Positions 9,385-19,678 of a stretch of 64,000 bases of DNA are shown piece by piece (the first letter of the stretch is position 1; each line of letters starts with the position of its first letter). Location of the stretch: assembly GCF_001424425.1 (NCBI RefSeq), contig NZ_LMPT01000021.1, positions 2,532 through 66,531 of the forward strand, given 5' to 3'. The notes beneath the pieces were generated by a model. That model did not search any database. It was not told where the DNA came from and saw only the letters and a program-made list of their open reading frames with translations. The DNA comes from Acidovorax sp. Leaf191 (GTDB lineage: Bacteria; Pseudomonadota; Gammaproteobacteria; Burkholderiales; Burkholderiaceae_C). The position numbers and the translations under genes are program-made.

Positions 9385-10170
9385 ATGCCAGTGTCTGCAA
9401 GCCACAGCCCGCAGCCCCAGGTGGTGGGGATCCTCGGCGGCATGGGCCCTGCCGCGGGGGCCGACTTCGTACGCCTGTTCGTGCAGGCCTGCACCGACCG
9501 CATGGCTGCCCTGGGCATCCCCGTGCACGACCAGGCCTACCCCGAGCACTGGCTGGCCCAGGTGCCCATTCCGGACCGCACGGCCGCGCTGAACGACACG
9601 CGCGAGGGCGCGCACCAGCCGGCCGAGCCCATGCTGCAGGCCACCGGCCGGCTGGCCGCGCTGGGCGCGCGCGTGGTGGCCATTGCCTGCAACACGGCGC
9701 ACGCGTGGCATGGCCTGCTGCAGCAGCGGTTTCCGCAGATGGTGGTGCTGCACGGCATGCAGGAAGTGGTGGCAGGCTTGGCTGCCCAACAGGTGCAGGG
9801 AGTGGGCCTGCTGGCCACCCGCGGTGCCTACGACGCGGGCCTGTACCAGCGCGAACTGGCACGCAGCGGCATCGAGTGCTTCGTGCCCACGGCGGCGGAG
9901 CAGGACGTGCTGATGCAGGGCATCTACGACGGCGTGAAGGCCGGCAACTACCGCCTCGCGCGCGACCGCTTCGAATCCGTGTCGCGGGCCCTGCAGCAGC
10001 GCCACAACGTGTCCACGCTCATCATGGGCTGCACCGAGATCCCGCTGGCGCTGAACGACAGCCCGCGCCTGCCGGGTGTGGCGCTGGTCAACCCCACCCT
10101 GGTGCTGGCCGGCGCATTGGCGCGGCATGCCTACCGAGATGCGGCGCAGCCCGCATCCTGCCGGGGCTGA
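9385..10170 (+). CDS. Aspartate/glutamate racemase family protein
   Basis: A 261-residue cytosolic protein of the Asp/Glu racemase superfamily, whose PLP-independent members interconvert L- and D-aspartate with two cysteines. Both catalytic motifs are intact: ACNTAH (Cys102) and MGCTEIP (Cys216). The N-terminal GILGGMGPAAGADF is characteristic of the aspartate racemase branch. It starts 19 bases after the upstream receptor gene and is followed closely by a second receptor gene, so the three are probably one operon. With the DadA-like dehydrogenase opposite, this suggests uptake and racemisation of an acidic amino acid. Confidence 0.92.
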   Translation: MPVSASHSPQPQVVGILGGMGPAAGADFVRLFVQACTDRMAALGIPVHDQAYPEHWLAQVPIPDRTAALNDTREGAHQPAEPMLQATGRLAALGARVVAIACNTAHAWHGLLQQRFPQMVVLHGMQEVVAGLAAQQVQGVGLLATRGAYDAGLYQRELARSGIECFVPTAAEQDVLMQGIYDGVKAGNYRLARDRFESVSRALQQRHNVSTLIMGCTEIPLALNDSPRLPGVALVNPTLVLAGALARHAYRDAAQPASCRG

Positions 10171-10175
10171 ACACC

Positions 10176-11141
10176 ATGCGCCACTTCGTTCCCGGCCTGC
10201 GGCAGCCGCTGAGACCCGCAGCGCTCTGTGCCGCGCTGGCTATGGCCTGGGCCGGCTGTGCTGCTCAGGCCCAGCCTGCCGCGGGCGTAGTGGCAGGGGG
10301 TTCCACGGCACCACAGGCCCCAGGCCGCGCGCTCGATCGCATCCGCACCACCGGCACGGTGGTCATCGGGCACCGCGAGTCGTCCGTGCCCATGTCGTAC
10401 GTGGCCCATGGCACGCCCATGGGGTACAGCGTGGACGTGTGCCTGCAGGTCGCGCAGGCGCTGGGCCGCCATCTGAAGTTGCCCGCGCCGCGGGTGGCCT
10501 ACCGCCTGGTCACGTCGGGCAACCGGTTCGACGCCATCGAGAAGGGCGAGGTGGACCTGGAGTGCGGCTCCACCACCAACACCGCGGCACGCCGTGAGCG
10601 CGTGGCCTTCACCATCGCGCACTTCATCGCCTCGTCGCGCATCGTGGTGCAAAGCGGCAAGCCGTATTCGCGCATCGAAGACCTCGATGGCAAGACGCTG
10701 GCATCCACCGTGGGCACGACCAACATCGACTCCCTGGCGCGCGAGGCCGCGGCCAAATCGGTGCGGGTCAAGATCGAGCCCGCCAAGGACCATGCCGAAG
10801 GCTTTGGCTGGGTGGTCGATGGCAAGGTCGAAGGCTTTGCGATGGACGACGTGCTGCTGTTCGGCCTGCGCGCCAGCCACAGCCGGCCGGAGGACCTGAA
10901 AGTCATCGGCAAGCCCATGACCATCGAGCCCTACGCCATCGCGTTCGAGCGCGGCAACCCCGAACTCAAGGCCGTGGTGGATGCCGAACTGCGCCGGCTC
11001 ATCCAGGCGCGCGAGCTGCACCGCCTGTACGACAAGTGGTTCACCGCGCCCATCCCGCCCCATGGGCTGAACCTGCACATGCGCATGCCGCACCTGCTGG
11101 TGGATTCGCTCAAGTACCCGTCGGACTTTGTGCCGCAGTGA
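10176..11141 (+). CDS. Second amino-acid periplasmic binding protein (GltI-like paralogue)
   Basis: A 321-residue family-3 solute-binding protein starting five bases after the racemase stop. An N-terminal segment ending AAQAQP is a signal peptide and is followed by a short Gly/Ala/Pro linker. It shares the hallmark segments of the first receptor (HRESSVPMSY, DLECGSTTNT, GFAMDDVLLFGL), so the two are paralogues, but overall they differ enough to bind different ligands. Its 3' end overlaps the convergent diguanylate cyclase gene by 32 bases (11110-11141). No permease or ATPase partner is seen. Confidence 0.92.
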   Translation: MRHFVPGLRQPLRPAALCAALAMAWAGCAAQAQPAAGVVAGGSTAPQAPGRALDRIRTTGTVVIGHRESSVPMSYVAHGTPMGYSVDVCLQVAQALGRHLKLPAPRVAYRLVTSGNRFDAIEKGEVDLECGSTTNTAARRERVAFTIAHFIASSRIVVQSGKPYSRIEDLDGKTLASTVGTTNIDSLAREAAAKSVRVKIEPAKDHAEGFGWVVDGKVEGFAMDDVLLFGLRASHSRPEDLKVIGKPMTIEPYAIAFERGNPELKAVVDAELRRLIQARELHRLYDKWFTAPIPPHGLNLHMRMPHLLVDSLKYPSDFVPQ

Positions 11142-13533
11142 GTGCGGCGGGCGGCGGCGCGAACACCTCGAATCGGTTGCGTCCCGCGCGCTTGGCGCGG
11201 TAGAGCGCGGCGTCGGCGGCCTGCACCAGGGTGTCCGAGCCTGCATCGGGCTGGGGCACCACGCTGGCCACGCCGAGGCTCAGCGTGAGCATGGCGGCCG
11301 TGGGCGAGCGCGGATGGGGCAGGGCGGCGGCGCGCAGGCTGTCCATGCAGCGCTGGGCCACGGTGGCGGCATCGGGCAGCAGCGTGTCGGGCAACAGCAG
11401 CACGAACTCCTCGCCGCCATAGCGCGCGGCCACCTCGTCGGCCCGGCGGATGGTGGCCTGCAGCAGCTGCGCCACGCGGCGCAGGCACTCGTCGCCCGCG
11501 ATGTGGCCGTAGTGGTCGTTGTAGAGCTTGAAGTGGTCGATGTCGATCAGCACCACCGCCAGTGGCGACCGGTGGCGGCCGCACCGCAGCCATTCGGTGG
11601 CCAGCCGTTCGTCGAAGCGGCGCCGGTTGCCGATGCCGGTGACGCCGTCGGTGGTGGACAGCAGGGCCAGCTTTTCGTTGGCGGCCGCCAGCTCCTGTTC
11701 CTTGCGCACGAGCTGGGTCACCTCGGTGCGCACGCCGGCGATGCCGCCCTGCGGCGTGCGCCGCTCATCGGCCTGCAGCCAGCGGCCCTCTGGCAGGCGC
11801 TGCAGCACCGCGTGGTTGGCGGCGCGGTGGTCGGCCACACGCTGTGCGATCCAGGCCTCCTCGTTGCCCACGGCGTCCAGGTACTGGCCACGCTCTGCGC
11901 CGTAGCGCGCAATCTGCTCAAAGGTGGTGCCGGGCACGATCACCGGAGCGGAGATGGGGTAGAGCTTGCGGTACTGGGCGTTGCACACCACGAGCTTGTC
12001 GTCCGCGTCGAACAGGGCAAAGCCCTCGGGCAGCGATTCGACCGCGTCCTGCAGCAGTTCGCGCGCAGAGTGCGCGGCCTCTTGCGCGGCCTCCAGCGCC
12101 TGGCGCTGCTCGATCAGGTCGGTGATATCCAGGCGCACCGCCACCACATAGTTCTCGGGTGTGCGGGTCTCGTAGATGTTGATCCAGCGGCCGTCGGCCA
12201 GCCGCTGCACCAGCGTGGAGGTGCGGCTGCCGTGCTCGGACAGGCGCTCTGCGATCCAGGCCTCCTCGCGGCCGTGGGCGGACGGTATCAGCCCCCGGTC
12301 CACCGCATGCCGCAGGATGTCGGCAAAGTGGCTGCCCAGGTGCTCGGCGTAGTTCATGTGCGGGTACATGCGCGACAGCTGCTGGTTGTACAGCACCAGC
12401 CGGTCCTGCTCGTCGAAGATCTCGATGCTGACCGGCAGCGCCTCGACGGCACGCTCCAGCAGTTGCCGGATGCGCAGGCTCTCCTGGCGGGCGGCCTCGG
12501 CCACCTGGCGCTGCTCGATCAGGTCGGTGATGTTGAGGCGCACGCACACCGTCATGCCCGATGGCGTGCGGCTTTCGTGCATGTGCATCCACGCGCCCCC
12601 GGGGTAATGGCGCACCTCGGGGCCGGGGCGGTGGCCGCGGATCGCCAGCTCGTGCGCCAGCCACAGCTCTTCCTGCCCCGCGGCCTCTTCGGGGATGCCG
12701 TGGCGCAGGCCTTCGCGCAGCAGCTCTTCGTAGGTGCGGCCCAGCATGGCCTGCACCGGCACCTGCGGGCGCAGGCGGGCCATGTGCTCGTTGCACAGCA
12801 CCAGCCGGTCGTTCTCGTCGTAGATCTCCAGGCCCGCGGGCATCGCATCCACCGCTTCGCGCAGGCTGCGCTCGGCGCGTTCAGCGTGCTGCAGCGCCTG
12901 CTTGAGTGCGCGCTCCTTGTGCACGATGTCGGTGATGTCGCTGCGCAGCACGACCACGCCGCCGCCGTCCAGCGTGCGCTCGGTCAGCTGCATCCAGCGG
13001 TCGCCGCGCACCTCCTGCACTTCGGGCCCGGTGGGTGCGCGGTGGCGCGCCAAGCGGCGGGCCAGCCACGCCTCGACGTCCGGCACGGCATCCATGATCT
13101 GGCCCGAGCTGGCGGCGCGGCGCAAGGCATCTTCGAAGCGGGTGCCATAGGCCAGCGGCATGTCGGTGCCCGGCGCCACCTCGCGGTAGCGCGCGTTGCA
13201 CAGCACCAGGCGGTCGTCCGCGTCGTAGATGGCCAGCCCGTCGGGCAGGATGTCGAGCGTGGCCAGCAACTGCGCGCTGGCCCGCTGGGCTGCCTGCAGC
13301 GCAGCATCGGCATCCGCCTGCAGCCGCTGCGTGCGCCGCGCCAGGCGCCAGTGCAGGCCAGCGATCACCAGCAGCAGCAGGCCGGCCACGACGAACGCGG
13401 CCAGGACGGGCGTTGTCAGGGTGTGGCTGGCCAGCGCCCAGGCCAGCAGGCCCAGCCCCATGGCGAGGCACACACCGCACACTGCGGCCACCAGGGGTGC
13501 CACAGGTTCTTCGCGCGGTGGGGCAGCGGTCAT
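11110..13533 (-). CDS. Membrane-anchored diguanylate cyclase with four tandem PAS domains
   Basis: An 807-residue protein. Two predicted N-terminal helices (about 12-30 and 40-62) are followed by four PAS-7-like domains between about 85 and 620. Each ends with a recurring R-x-W ... D/V-I/V-T-x-L pattern, and several carry EEAWIA-type segments. The C-terminal GGDEF domain has GGEEF at 706-710, the active form of the signature. It should make cyclic di-GMP. The product-inhibition site normally reads RxxD nine residues before GGDEF. Here it reads RADE, so feedback inhibition may be weak or absent. No EAL domain is present. The gene overlaps the 3' end of the convergent receptor gene by 32 bases. 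Confidence 0.93.
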   Translation of the reverse strand: MTAAPPREEPVAPLVAAVCGVCLAMGLGLLAWALASHTLTTPVLAAFVVAGLLLLVIAGLHWRLARRTQRLQADADAALQAAQRASAQLLATLDILPDGLAIYDADDRLVLCNARYREVAPGTDMPLAYGTRFEDALRRAASSGQIMDAVPDVEAWLARRLARHRAPTGPEVQEVRGDRWMQLTERTLDGGGVVVLRSDITDIVHKERALKQALQHAERAERSLREAVDAMPAGLEIYDENDRLVLCNEHMARLRPQVPVQAMLGRTYEELLREGLRHGIPEEAAGQEELWLAHELAIRGHRPGPEVRHYPGGAWMHMHESRTPSGMTVCVRLNITDLIEQRQVAEAARQESLRIRQLLERAVEALPVSIEIFDEQDRLVLYNQQLSRMYPHMNYAEHLGSHFADILRHAVDRGLIPSAHGREEAWIAERLSEHGSRTSTLVQRLADGRWINIYETRTPENYVVAVRLDITDLIEQRQALEAAQEAAHSARELLQDAVESLPEGFALFDADDKLVVCNAQYRKLYPISAPVIVPGTTFEQIARYGAERGQYLDAVGNEEAWIAQRVADHRAANHAVLQRLPEGRWLQADERRTPQGGIAGVRTEVTQLVRKEQELAAANEKLALLSTTDGVTGIGNRRRFDERLATEWLRCGRHRSPLAVVLIDIDHFKLYNDHYGHIAGDECLRRVAQLLQATIRRADEVAARYGGEEFVLLLPDTLLPDAATVAQRCMDSLRAAALPHPRSPTAAMLTLSLGVASVVPQPDAGSDTLVQAADAALYRAKRAGRNRFEVFAPPPAALTAAQSPTGT

Positions 13534-13805
13534 GGTCGGTGGCTCCCAGGTTGGCGGACGCAGGGCGGGGCACGGGTGCCGATGGGGCCGCTGTCTGGGT
13601 GCTGGTGTGCACCTGCATGGTGCGACTGGGCGGGCGGACCGGTCAATCCCTGGACAGGTTCGCAGAAAGTCCGGGGCCTGTCATCCATTAATTCCCCCAG
13701 AGTTCCGACGTGCGCTGCAGGCGTTGCATAAAGCCCCTAGACTGCGGGGCCGTTCCTGAGAACAGGCTACTTTTGTCCGTCCATCCTTCTTTCCTGGAGA
13801 AACCG

Positions 13806-14702
13806 ATGCTCACTGAAGACCTCCATTCCGACGCCAAGGCCCTGTTGCCCGGCCGGTCCACCGAGTCCGGCGCCACCCGCCGCACCGCGCTGCAGGCCGC
13901 GCTGGGCCTGGGCTACGCCGCGGCGGCGGCGCCCATCATGGCGCAGACGGCCATCGCCACGCCCAGCGACGGCCTCACGGCCGGCGAGGTGAGCTTCACG
14001 GTCAACGGCTTCAAGGTGCCGGCCTACCGCGCCGCCCCTGCGGGCAAGACGGGCCTGCCGGTGATCCTGGTGATCCAGGAGATCTTCGGCGTGCACGAAT
14101 ACATCGCCGACACCTGCCGCCGCTTTGCCAAGGCGGGCTACCTGGCCATCGCGCCGCAGCTGTATGCGCGCCAGGGCGACCCATCGCAGTACACCGACGT
14201 GGCCAAGCTCATGGCCGAAGTCGTCTCCAAGGTGCCCGATGCCCAGGTGATGGCCGACCTGGATGGCGCCGTGGCGTGGGCCACGGCCAACGGCGGCGAC
14301 GGTGCGCGCGTGGGCATCACCGGCTTTTGCTGGGGTGGCCGCATCACCTGGCTGTACGCAGCCCACGGCCCGGTGAAGGCCGGCGTGGCCTGGTATGGCC
14401 GCCTCGTGGGCCAGGCGAGCGAACTCACCCCCAAGCACCCGGTGGACATCGCCCCCATCCTCAAGGCCCCGGTGCTGGGCCTGTACGGCGAAAAAGACAC
14501 CGGCATCCCTCTTGACACGGTTGATAAGATGAAAGCTGCCCTGGCCGGTGGTTCACCGCAGGCCAAGGCCTCGGAGTTCGTGGTGTACCCTGACGCGCCC
14601 CACGCCTTCCATGCCGACTACCGCCCCAGCTACCGCAAGGAAGCGGCCGAGGACGGCTGGAAGCGGGCGCTGGCCTGGTTCGGCAAAAACGGCGTGGTGT
14701 GA
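13806..14702 (+). CDS. Dienelactone hydrolase family protein with a Tat-like signal
   Basis: A 298-residue alpha/beta hydrolase of the dienelactone hydrolase family. The catalytic triad fits Cys175 (GFCWGG), Asp231 (GEKDTG) and His266 (DAPHAFH). A twin-arginine segment at 25-26 (TRRTALQAALGLGYAAAAAP) precedes a hydrophobic stretch, as in exported, Tat-dependent members. The ATG at 13806 places this signal about 24 residues in. Family members hydrolyse dienelactones or other small esters and lactones. The substrate here is unknown, and no aromatic ring-cleavage genes lie nearby. The gene has its own downstream terminator. Confidence 0.9.
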   Translation: MLTEDLHSDAKALLPGRSTESGATRRTALQAALGLGYAAAAAPIMAQTAIATPSDGLTAGEVSFTVNGFKVPAYRAAPAGKTGLPVILVIQEIFGVHEYIADTCRRFAKAGYLAIAPQLYARQGDPSQYTDVAKLMAEVVSKVPDAQVMADLDGAVAWATANGGDGARVGITGFCWGGRITWLYAAHGPVKAGVAWYGRLVGQASELTPKHPVDIAPILKAPVLGLYGEKDTGIPLDTVDKMKAALAGGSPQAKASEFVVYPDAPHAFHADYRPSYRKEAAEDGWKRALAWFGKNGVV

Positions 14703-14747
14703 CCGCCCGGAGTCTGCGAAGGCTCCCAGGTCCACCTGCCGCAGCAG

Positions 14748-14774
14748 AAGCCGCCCCGAGGGGCGGCTTTTTTT
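14748..14774 (+). terminator. Rho-independent terminator after the dienelactone hydrolase gene
   Basis: A perfect 10-bp stem (AAGCCGCCCC / GGGGCGGCTT, 14748-14757 with 14760-14769) is followed by a run of T (14768-14774). Confidence 0.9.
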
Positions 14775-14842
14775 ACCCCTGCGGCGGGCCACGGACATTT
14801 GAAAGAAAATACGCGCTGGCGCTGATCCATAAAGCACAAGAA

Positions 14843-14859
14843 GCTATGACTTTGGTAGC
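14843..14859 (-). repeat. GCTAT-N7-ATAGC dispersed element, copy 2 (contains a start codon)
   Basis: The minus strand reads GCTACCAAAGTCATAGC, followed by TTCTTGTGC, matching the family with one arm mismatch. The plus-strand ATG of the ZIP transporter (14846) lies inside it. Confidence 0.6.
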
Positions 14860-15697
14860 AATCATCCTGGCCACGTTGGCCGCAGGCATTGGCAGCGTGT
14901 GGCTGGCCGCGTTGTTGATGCGGCTGGGCCTGGGCGGGCGTTCGGACAGCGTGGGGCCCCAGCACCTGCTGAGCCTGGCGGCCGGCGCGCTGCTGGCCAC
15001 GGCCTTCATGCATTTGCTGCCCGAGGCGTTCGAGAGCCAGGCGGGCGCGCACGACCTGTTCGCCACCTTGTTGGTGGGCGTGGTGTTTTTCTTTCTGCTT
15101 GACAAGGCCGAGCTCTGGCACCACGGGCACGAGCACAGCCACGGCGCCCACGCCGCCGTGCCGGCGCACCAGCATGGCGGCGCCGAAGCTGCGCACGGGC
15201 ACGACCACGCGCACCACGACCACCATCACCACCACCATGGCCCGCGCTCGGGCGGCTGGGCCGTGCTGACCGGCGACAGCGTGCATTGCTTTGGCGACGG
15301 CATCCTCATCGCATCAGCCTTCCTGGCCGACATCCGCCTGGGCGTGATCGCCGCCGTGTCGGTGCTGGCGCACGAGGTGCCGCACCACATGGGCGACCTA
15401 GTGGTGCTGCGCCAGACCAGCCCCAACCGGCGCATGGCGCTGGTCAAGGTGTCCCTGGCAGGCGCGGTGACGGCGCTGGGCGGCGTGGTCGGCTACTTTC
15501 TGGTGGGGCAGTTGCAGGACCTGCTGCCGTACTTTCTGGCCGTAGCCTCCAGCAGTTTTGTCTACGTGGCCCTGGCCGACCTGATCCCGCAACTGCAAAA
15601 GCGCCTGACCGCGCGCGAAACCGTGGCGCAGATCGCCTGGCTGATCGCGGGCATGGTCATCGTCACGCTGGTGAGCGGCGCGGCGCACGCGCACTGA
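14846..15697 (+). CDS. ZIP-family metal transporter with His-rich loop
   Basis: A 283-residue membrane protein of the ZIP (Zn/Fe permease) family, which moves Zn2+ or other divalent metals into the cytosol. About eight helices can be counted. Family motifs HCFGDGILIASAF (metal-site helix IV) and AHEVPHHMGD (helix V) are present. Between helices III and IV is a cytosolic loop of about 45 residues, very rich in His (including a run of six), as in metal-sensing loops of ZIP proteins. The ATG at 14846 lies within a dispersed repeat. It is preceded by AAGAAG only three bases away, so translation initiation may be weak. Confidence 0.92.
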   Translation: MTLVAIILATLAAGIGSVWLAALLMRLGLGGRSDSVGPQHLLSLAAGALLATAFMHLLPEAFESQAGAHDLFATLLVGVVFFFLLDKAELWHHGHEHSHGAHAAVPAHQHGGAEAAHGHDHAHHDHHHHHHGPRSGGWAVLTGDSVHCFGDGILIASAFLADIRLGVIAAVSVLAHEVPHHMGDLVVLRQTSPNRRMALVKVSLAGAVTALGGVVGYFLVGQLQDLLPYFLAVASSSFVYVALADLIPQLQKRLTARETVAQIAWLIAGMVIVTLVSGAAHAH

Positions 15698-15745
15698 GGC
15701 GGATGCGGGCAGCGCAGCCGGCTGCACGTCCACCGTTGTCGATTT

Positions 15746-15770
15746 GCTATGGTATTTATAGCTTCTGGCG
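15746..15770 (+). repeat. GCTAT-N7-ATAGC dispersed element, copy 3 (intergenic)
   Basis: GCTATGGTATTTATAGC (15746-15762) is followed by TTCTGGCG. It lies free in the intergenic region after the ZIP gene. Confidence 0.7.
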
Positions 15771-15918
15771 CAATGCAGGCAAGCGGTAGGGGCCAATTTA
15801 ACTAAAATTTGGCTTCTGCACACCTGCGGAATACGTCTGACAAGCCGCGGCAGGCGTCCATCGGGGGCGGCACACAGCTCCGTGGCAGTGCCGCCAGGGC
15901 CCCGTTCCACGCTACTGG

Positions 15919-15975
15919 CGCGCTCCCATGCCAGTGGCGCGCTCCCATGCCAGTGGCGCGCTCCCATGCCAGTGG
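15919..15975. repeat. 19-bp tandem repeat, three perfect copies
   Basis: The unit CGCGCTCCCATGCCAGTGG occurs head to tail at 15919, 15938 and 15957 without a mismatch. A degenerate half copy (CTACTGG) precedes it. It is intergenic between two convergent genes. Confidence 0.95.
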
Positions 15976-16009
15976 CACCGTGGATCTGGCTCTGCCAGTC
16001 CACCGGTGG

Positions 16010-16048
16010 CGTCCCCCTTGGGGGAAGTCGCGCAGCGACCCAGGGGGC
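16010..16048. repeat. REP-like element, copy 2
   Basis: It has GCGTCCCCCTT, GTCG-CGCAG-CGAC (16027-16039) and CAGGGGGC in the same order as the element at 883-960. It is immediately downstream of the LytTR regulator gene, whose stop codon is at 16052. Confidence 0.6.
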
Positions 16049-16051
16049 TTC

Positions 16052-16810
16052 TTACCTCGCCAGCTCTTCCCGCACCGCCGCCACCTGCCGGCGCGATACC
16101 GCGAGCAGTTCGGTCGACCCCTGCAGCCGCACCGCCCAGCCTTCGCCTTCCTCCGGGTCGTAGTGCTTTTCCAGCGCGCGCACGGCGCGGCGGGCCACCA
16201 GGGCGTTGCGGTGGATGCGCATGAAGCGGGGCGCGAACTTGGTCTCCAGCTCGCTCAGCGCTCCGTCCATGATGTAGCTGCGCGTGGCGGTGCGCACGGT
16301 CACGTACTTCTGCTCGGCCTTGAAGTACAGCACCTCGGCCAGAGGCAGGCGCTCGGTGCGGCCGCGGTCCTGGATCAGCAGGGTTTCGCCATCCGGCGCG
16401 CTGGGTGCGGCGGCCGCGGCGGACGAGCGGGTGCTGCGCTGCACCTTGGCCAGCGCCTGCTGCAGGCGTTCACGGCGCACGGGCTTGGTGAGGTAGTCCA
16501 CCGCGTCCAGCTCGAAGGCGCTCACCGCGTGGTCCATGTGGGCAGTCACGAACACCACGGCCGGGGGGTGGGGCAGCGCCTGCAGCGCATGCGCGAGCGA
16601 CAGGCCGTCCTGCCCGGGCATGTGGATGTCCAGCAGCACCACGTCGAAGGCCCGCCCGCCCGTGGGGCCCAGCTGGGCCATGGCCTCGCCGGCATTGGCG
16701 GCCTCGGCCACGGTCATGCGCGGGGTGGGCGTGCCTTCCGTGCAGTCGGACAGCAGGGTGCGCAGCCGGCTGCGGGCCAGGGTTTCGTCGTCAACGATGA
16801 GGATGTTCAT
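16052..16810 (-). CDS. LytTR-family response regulator (AlgR-like)
   Basis: A 252-residue response regulator. The receiver domain (1-120) carries the acidic pocket (VDDE), the phosphoacceptor Asp61 in LLDIHMPG and the conserved Lys in YLTKPV. A LytTR DNA-binding domain follows (about 142-252, LYFKAEQKYVTVRT, MRIHRNALVA). Members of this group bind direct-repeat promoters and control exopolysaccharide, motility or virulence genes. It overlaps the upstream sensor kinase gene by ATGA, so the two form one translation-coupled operon. Confidence 0.94.
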   Translation of the reverse strand: MNILIVDDETLARSRLRTLLSDCTEGTPTPRMTVAEAANAGEAMAQLGPTGGRAFDVVLLDIHMPGQDGLSLAHALQALPHPPAVVFVTAHMDHAVSAFELDAVDYLTKPVRRERLQQALAKVQRSTRSSAAAAAPSAPDGETLLIQDRGRTERLPLAEVLYFKAEQKYVTVRTATRSYIMDGALSELETKFAPRFMRIHRNALVARRAVRALEKHYDPEEGEGWAVRLQGSTELLAVSRRQVAAVREELAR

Positions 16811-18087
16811 GGGCGGTCGTCGGTGGGCAAGGGGGCATCGGCAGGGGTGGGCACGGCGCCGCGCCGGGGTGTTGGTGGCGTGCCCCGGCCGGCGCTGCGG
16901 GGGCGGCCCCGGTCACGCTGACGGCCCCGGTCGTCGGTGCGCGGGTCGCGGTGCTTGTTGTCTTCGGGGGCGGGCAGGGTGATGCGCACCTGGTACAGGC
17001 CGTCCTGAACCCCTGCGGTGAACTCACCCTGCACATCGTGCAGCAGGGCCAGCCGGGCGCGCACGTTGGCCAAGGCGATGCCGTGCCCCTTGGTGCTGAT
17101 GGGCTCGTCGCCCTTGCCGCCCCGGCCTTCCTTGGGTGGCAGGGTGTTGGTGATGCGCACCACCACGCGGCTGCCGCGCAGCTCGGTCAGCACCCGCAGC
17201 CGGCCACCGCGCGCGCTGGGCTCCACGCCGTGCTTGACGGCGTTTTCCACCAGCGGCTGCAGCAGCAGCGGCGGCAGGCGCGCGCCGTCGGTGCGCGGGT
17301 CCAGGCTCCACTGCACCTGCAGCCGCGTGCCAAAGCGCACTTCCTCGATCGCCAGGTAGCGCCGCGCCAGGGTGATCTCCTCGGCCAGCGTCACCGATTC
17401 GCCTTGCTCGATGAGCGCGTGGCGAAACAGGTCCGACAGGTCTTCCAGCAGCGACTCCGCCTTGGCGGGTTCTTCGCGCACCAGGGCGATGGCGCTGTTG
17501 AGGGTGTTGAACAGGAAGTGCGGGCGAATGCGCGACTGCAGCTCGGTCAGGCGGGCCGTGGTGGCCGCGGGGGTGCGGCCGCGCGCCCGCAGCACCAGTG
17601 CCGCCACCAGAATGGCCGCCAGCAGGGCCCCGGTGGCGGCGCTCGCCATCCAGGGGGGCGCCGTGGTCTGCGACACCAGGGTGAGCATGGCGCAGGCGTA
17701 CGCCCCGGCCAGGGCTCCCAGCAGCACGCCAGCGGCGTACTGCAGCGCGGTGGACAGGCGCTGCAGCAGTGTCTTCAAACTGCAGGCCGTGACCAGCCAC
17801 ACCAGGGTGGCCGGCAAGGCGCCACCGGTCAGCAGCGCCAGCGTGGCCAGCCACTCCGCCGGGGAGCGCGCGCCGTACATCGCGCCCACGCCCACCACCA
17901 GCTCCACGAACAGCACGGCCCGCAGCACCACGCCCACATGGCAGGCGTCAAACACCAGCGCGCGCCGCGGTGGCGCCAGGCCGCCGCGTGCCTGTCCGGG
18001 CCCGGGGCGCAGGCCCCGCGCAGCACCGTTCAGCGGGTCGGAATCCGGTGGGGGAGGCGGGGTCGATAAAATTTGCGTGTTTTGCAT
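16807..18087 (-). CDS. LytS/AlgZ-type sensor histidine kinase
   Basis: A 426-residue membrane sensor. The N-terminal part has four or five hydrophobic helices (about 52-168). A His_kinase domain follows with the phosphoacceptor His190 in [17 protein letters not shown], then an HATPase with N-box LVENAVKH (Asn282) and a C-terminal [13 protein letters not shown] box. This architecture is that of FimS/AlgZ-type kinases paired with LytTR regulators. Start MQNTQILS at 18087 lies 51 bases from the divergent argH start, leaving a short shared promoter region. A disordered, Arg/Pro-rich tail of about 45 residues follows the ATPase domain. The stimulus is unknown. Confidence 0.92.
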   Translation of the reverse strand: MQNTQILSTPPPPPDSDPLNGAARGLRPGPGQARGGLAPPRRALVFDACHVGVVLRAVLFVELVVGVGAMYGARSPAEWLATLALLTGGALPATLVWLVTACSLKTLLQRLSTALQYAAGVLLGALAGAYACAMLTLVSQTTAPPWMASAATGALLAAILVAALVLRARGRTPAATTARLTELQSRIRPHFLFNTLNSAIALVREEPAKAESLLEDLSDLFRHALIEQGESVTLAEEITLARRYLAIEEVRFGTRLQVQWSLDPRTDGARLPPLLLQPLVENAVKHGVEPSARGGRLRVLTELRGSRVVVRITNTLPPKEGRGGKGDEPISTKGHGIALANVRARLALLHDVQGEFTAGVQDGLYQVRITLPAPEDNKHRDPRTDDRGRQRDRGRPRSAGRGTPPTPRRGAVPTPADAPLPTDDRP

Positions 18088-18138
18088 TGCGGCATCCGGG
18101 CAGTCCGGGTGTCTGAACCTCCGGATTATTGCCCTCCT

Positions 18139-19629
<1,491 letters not shown>

Positions 19630-19678
19630 TTTTTGCGGCTCAGTGATACCCCAACACCTTCGACCCTGGAGTTCTGCC

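Larger units (their letters stand above)
15698..16051. other. Repeat-rich intergenic region between ZIP and LytTR genes
   Basis: About 354 bases between convergent genes with no supported gene. It contains three repeat types: the GCTAT-N7-ATAGC element (15746), a 19-bp unit in three perfect tandem copies (15919-15975) and a REP-like element (16010-16048). Confidence 0.75.
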
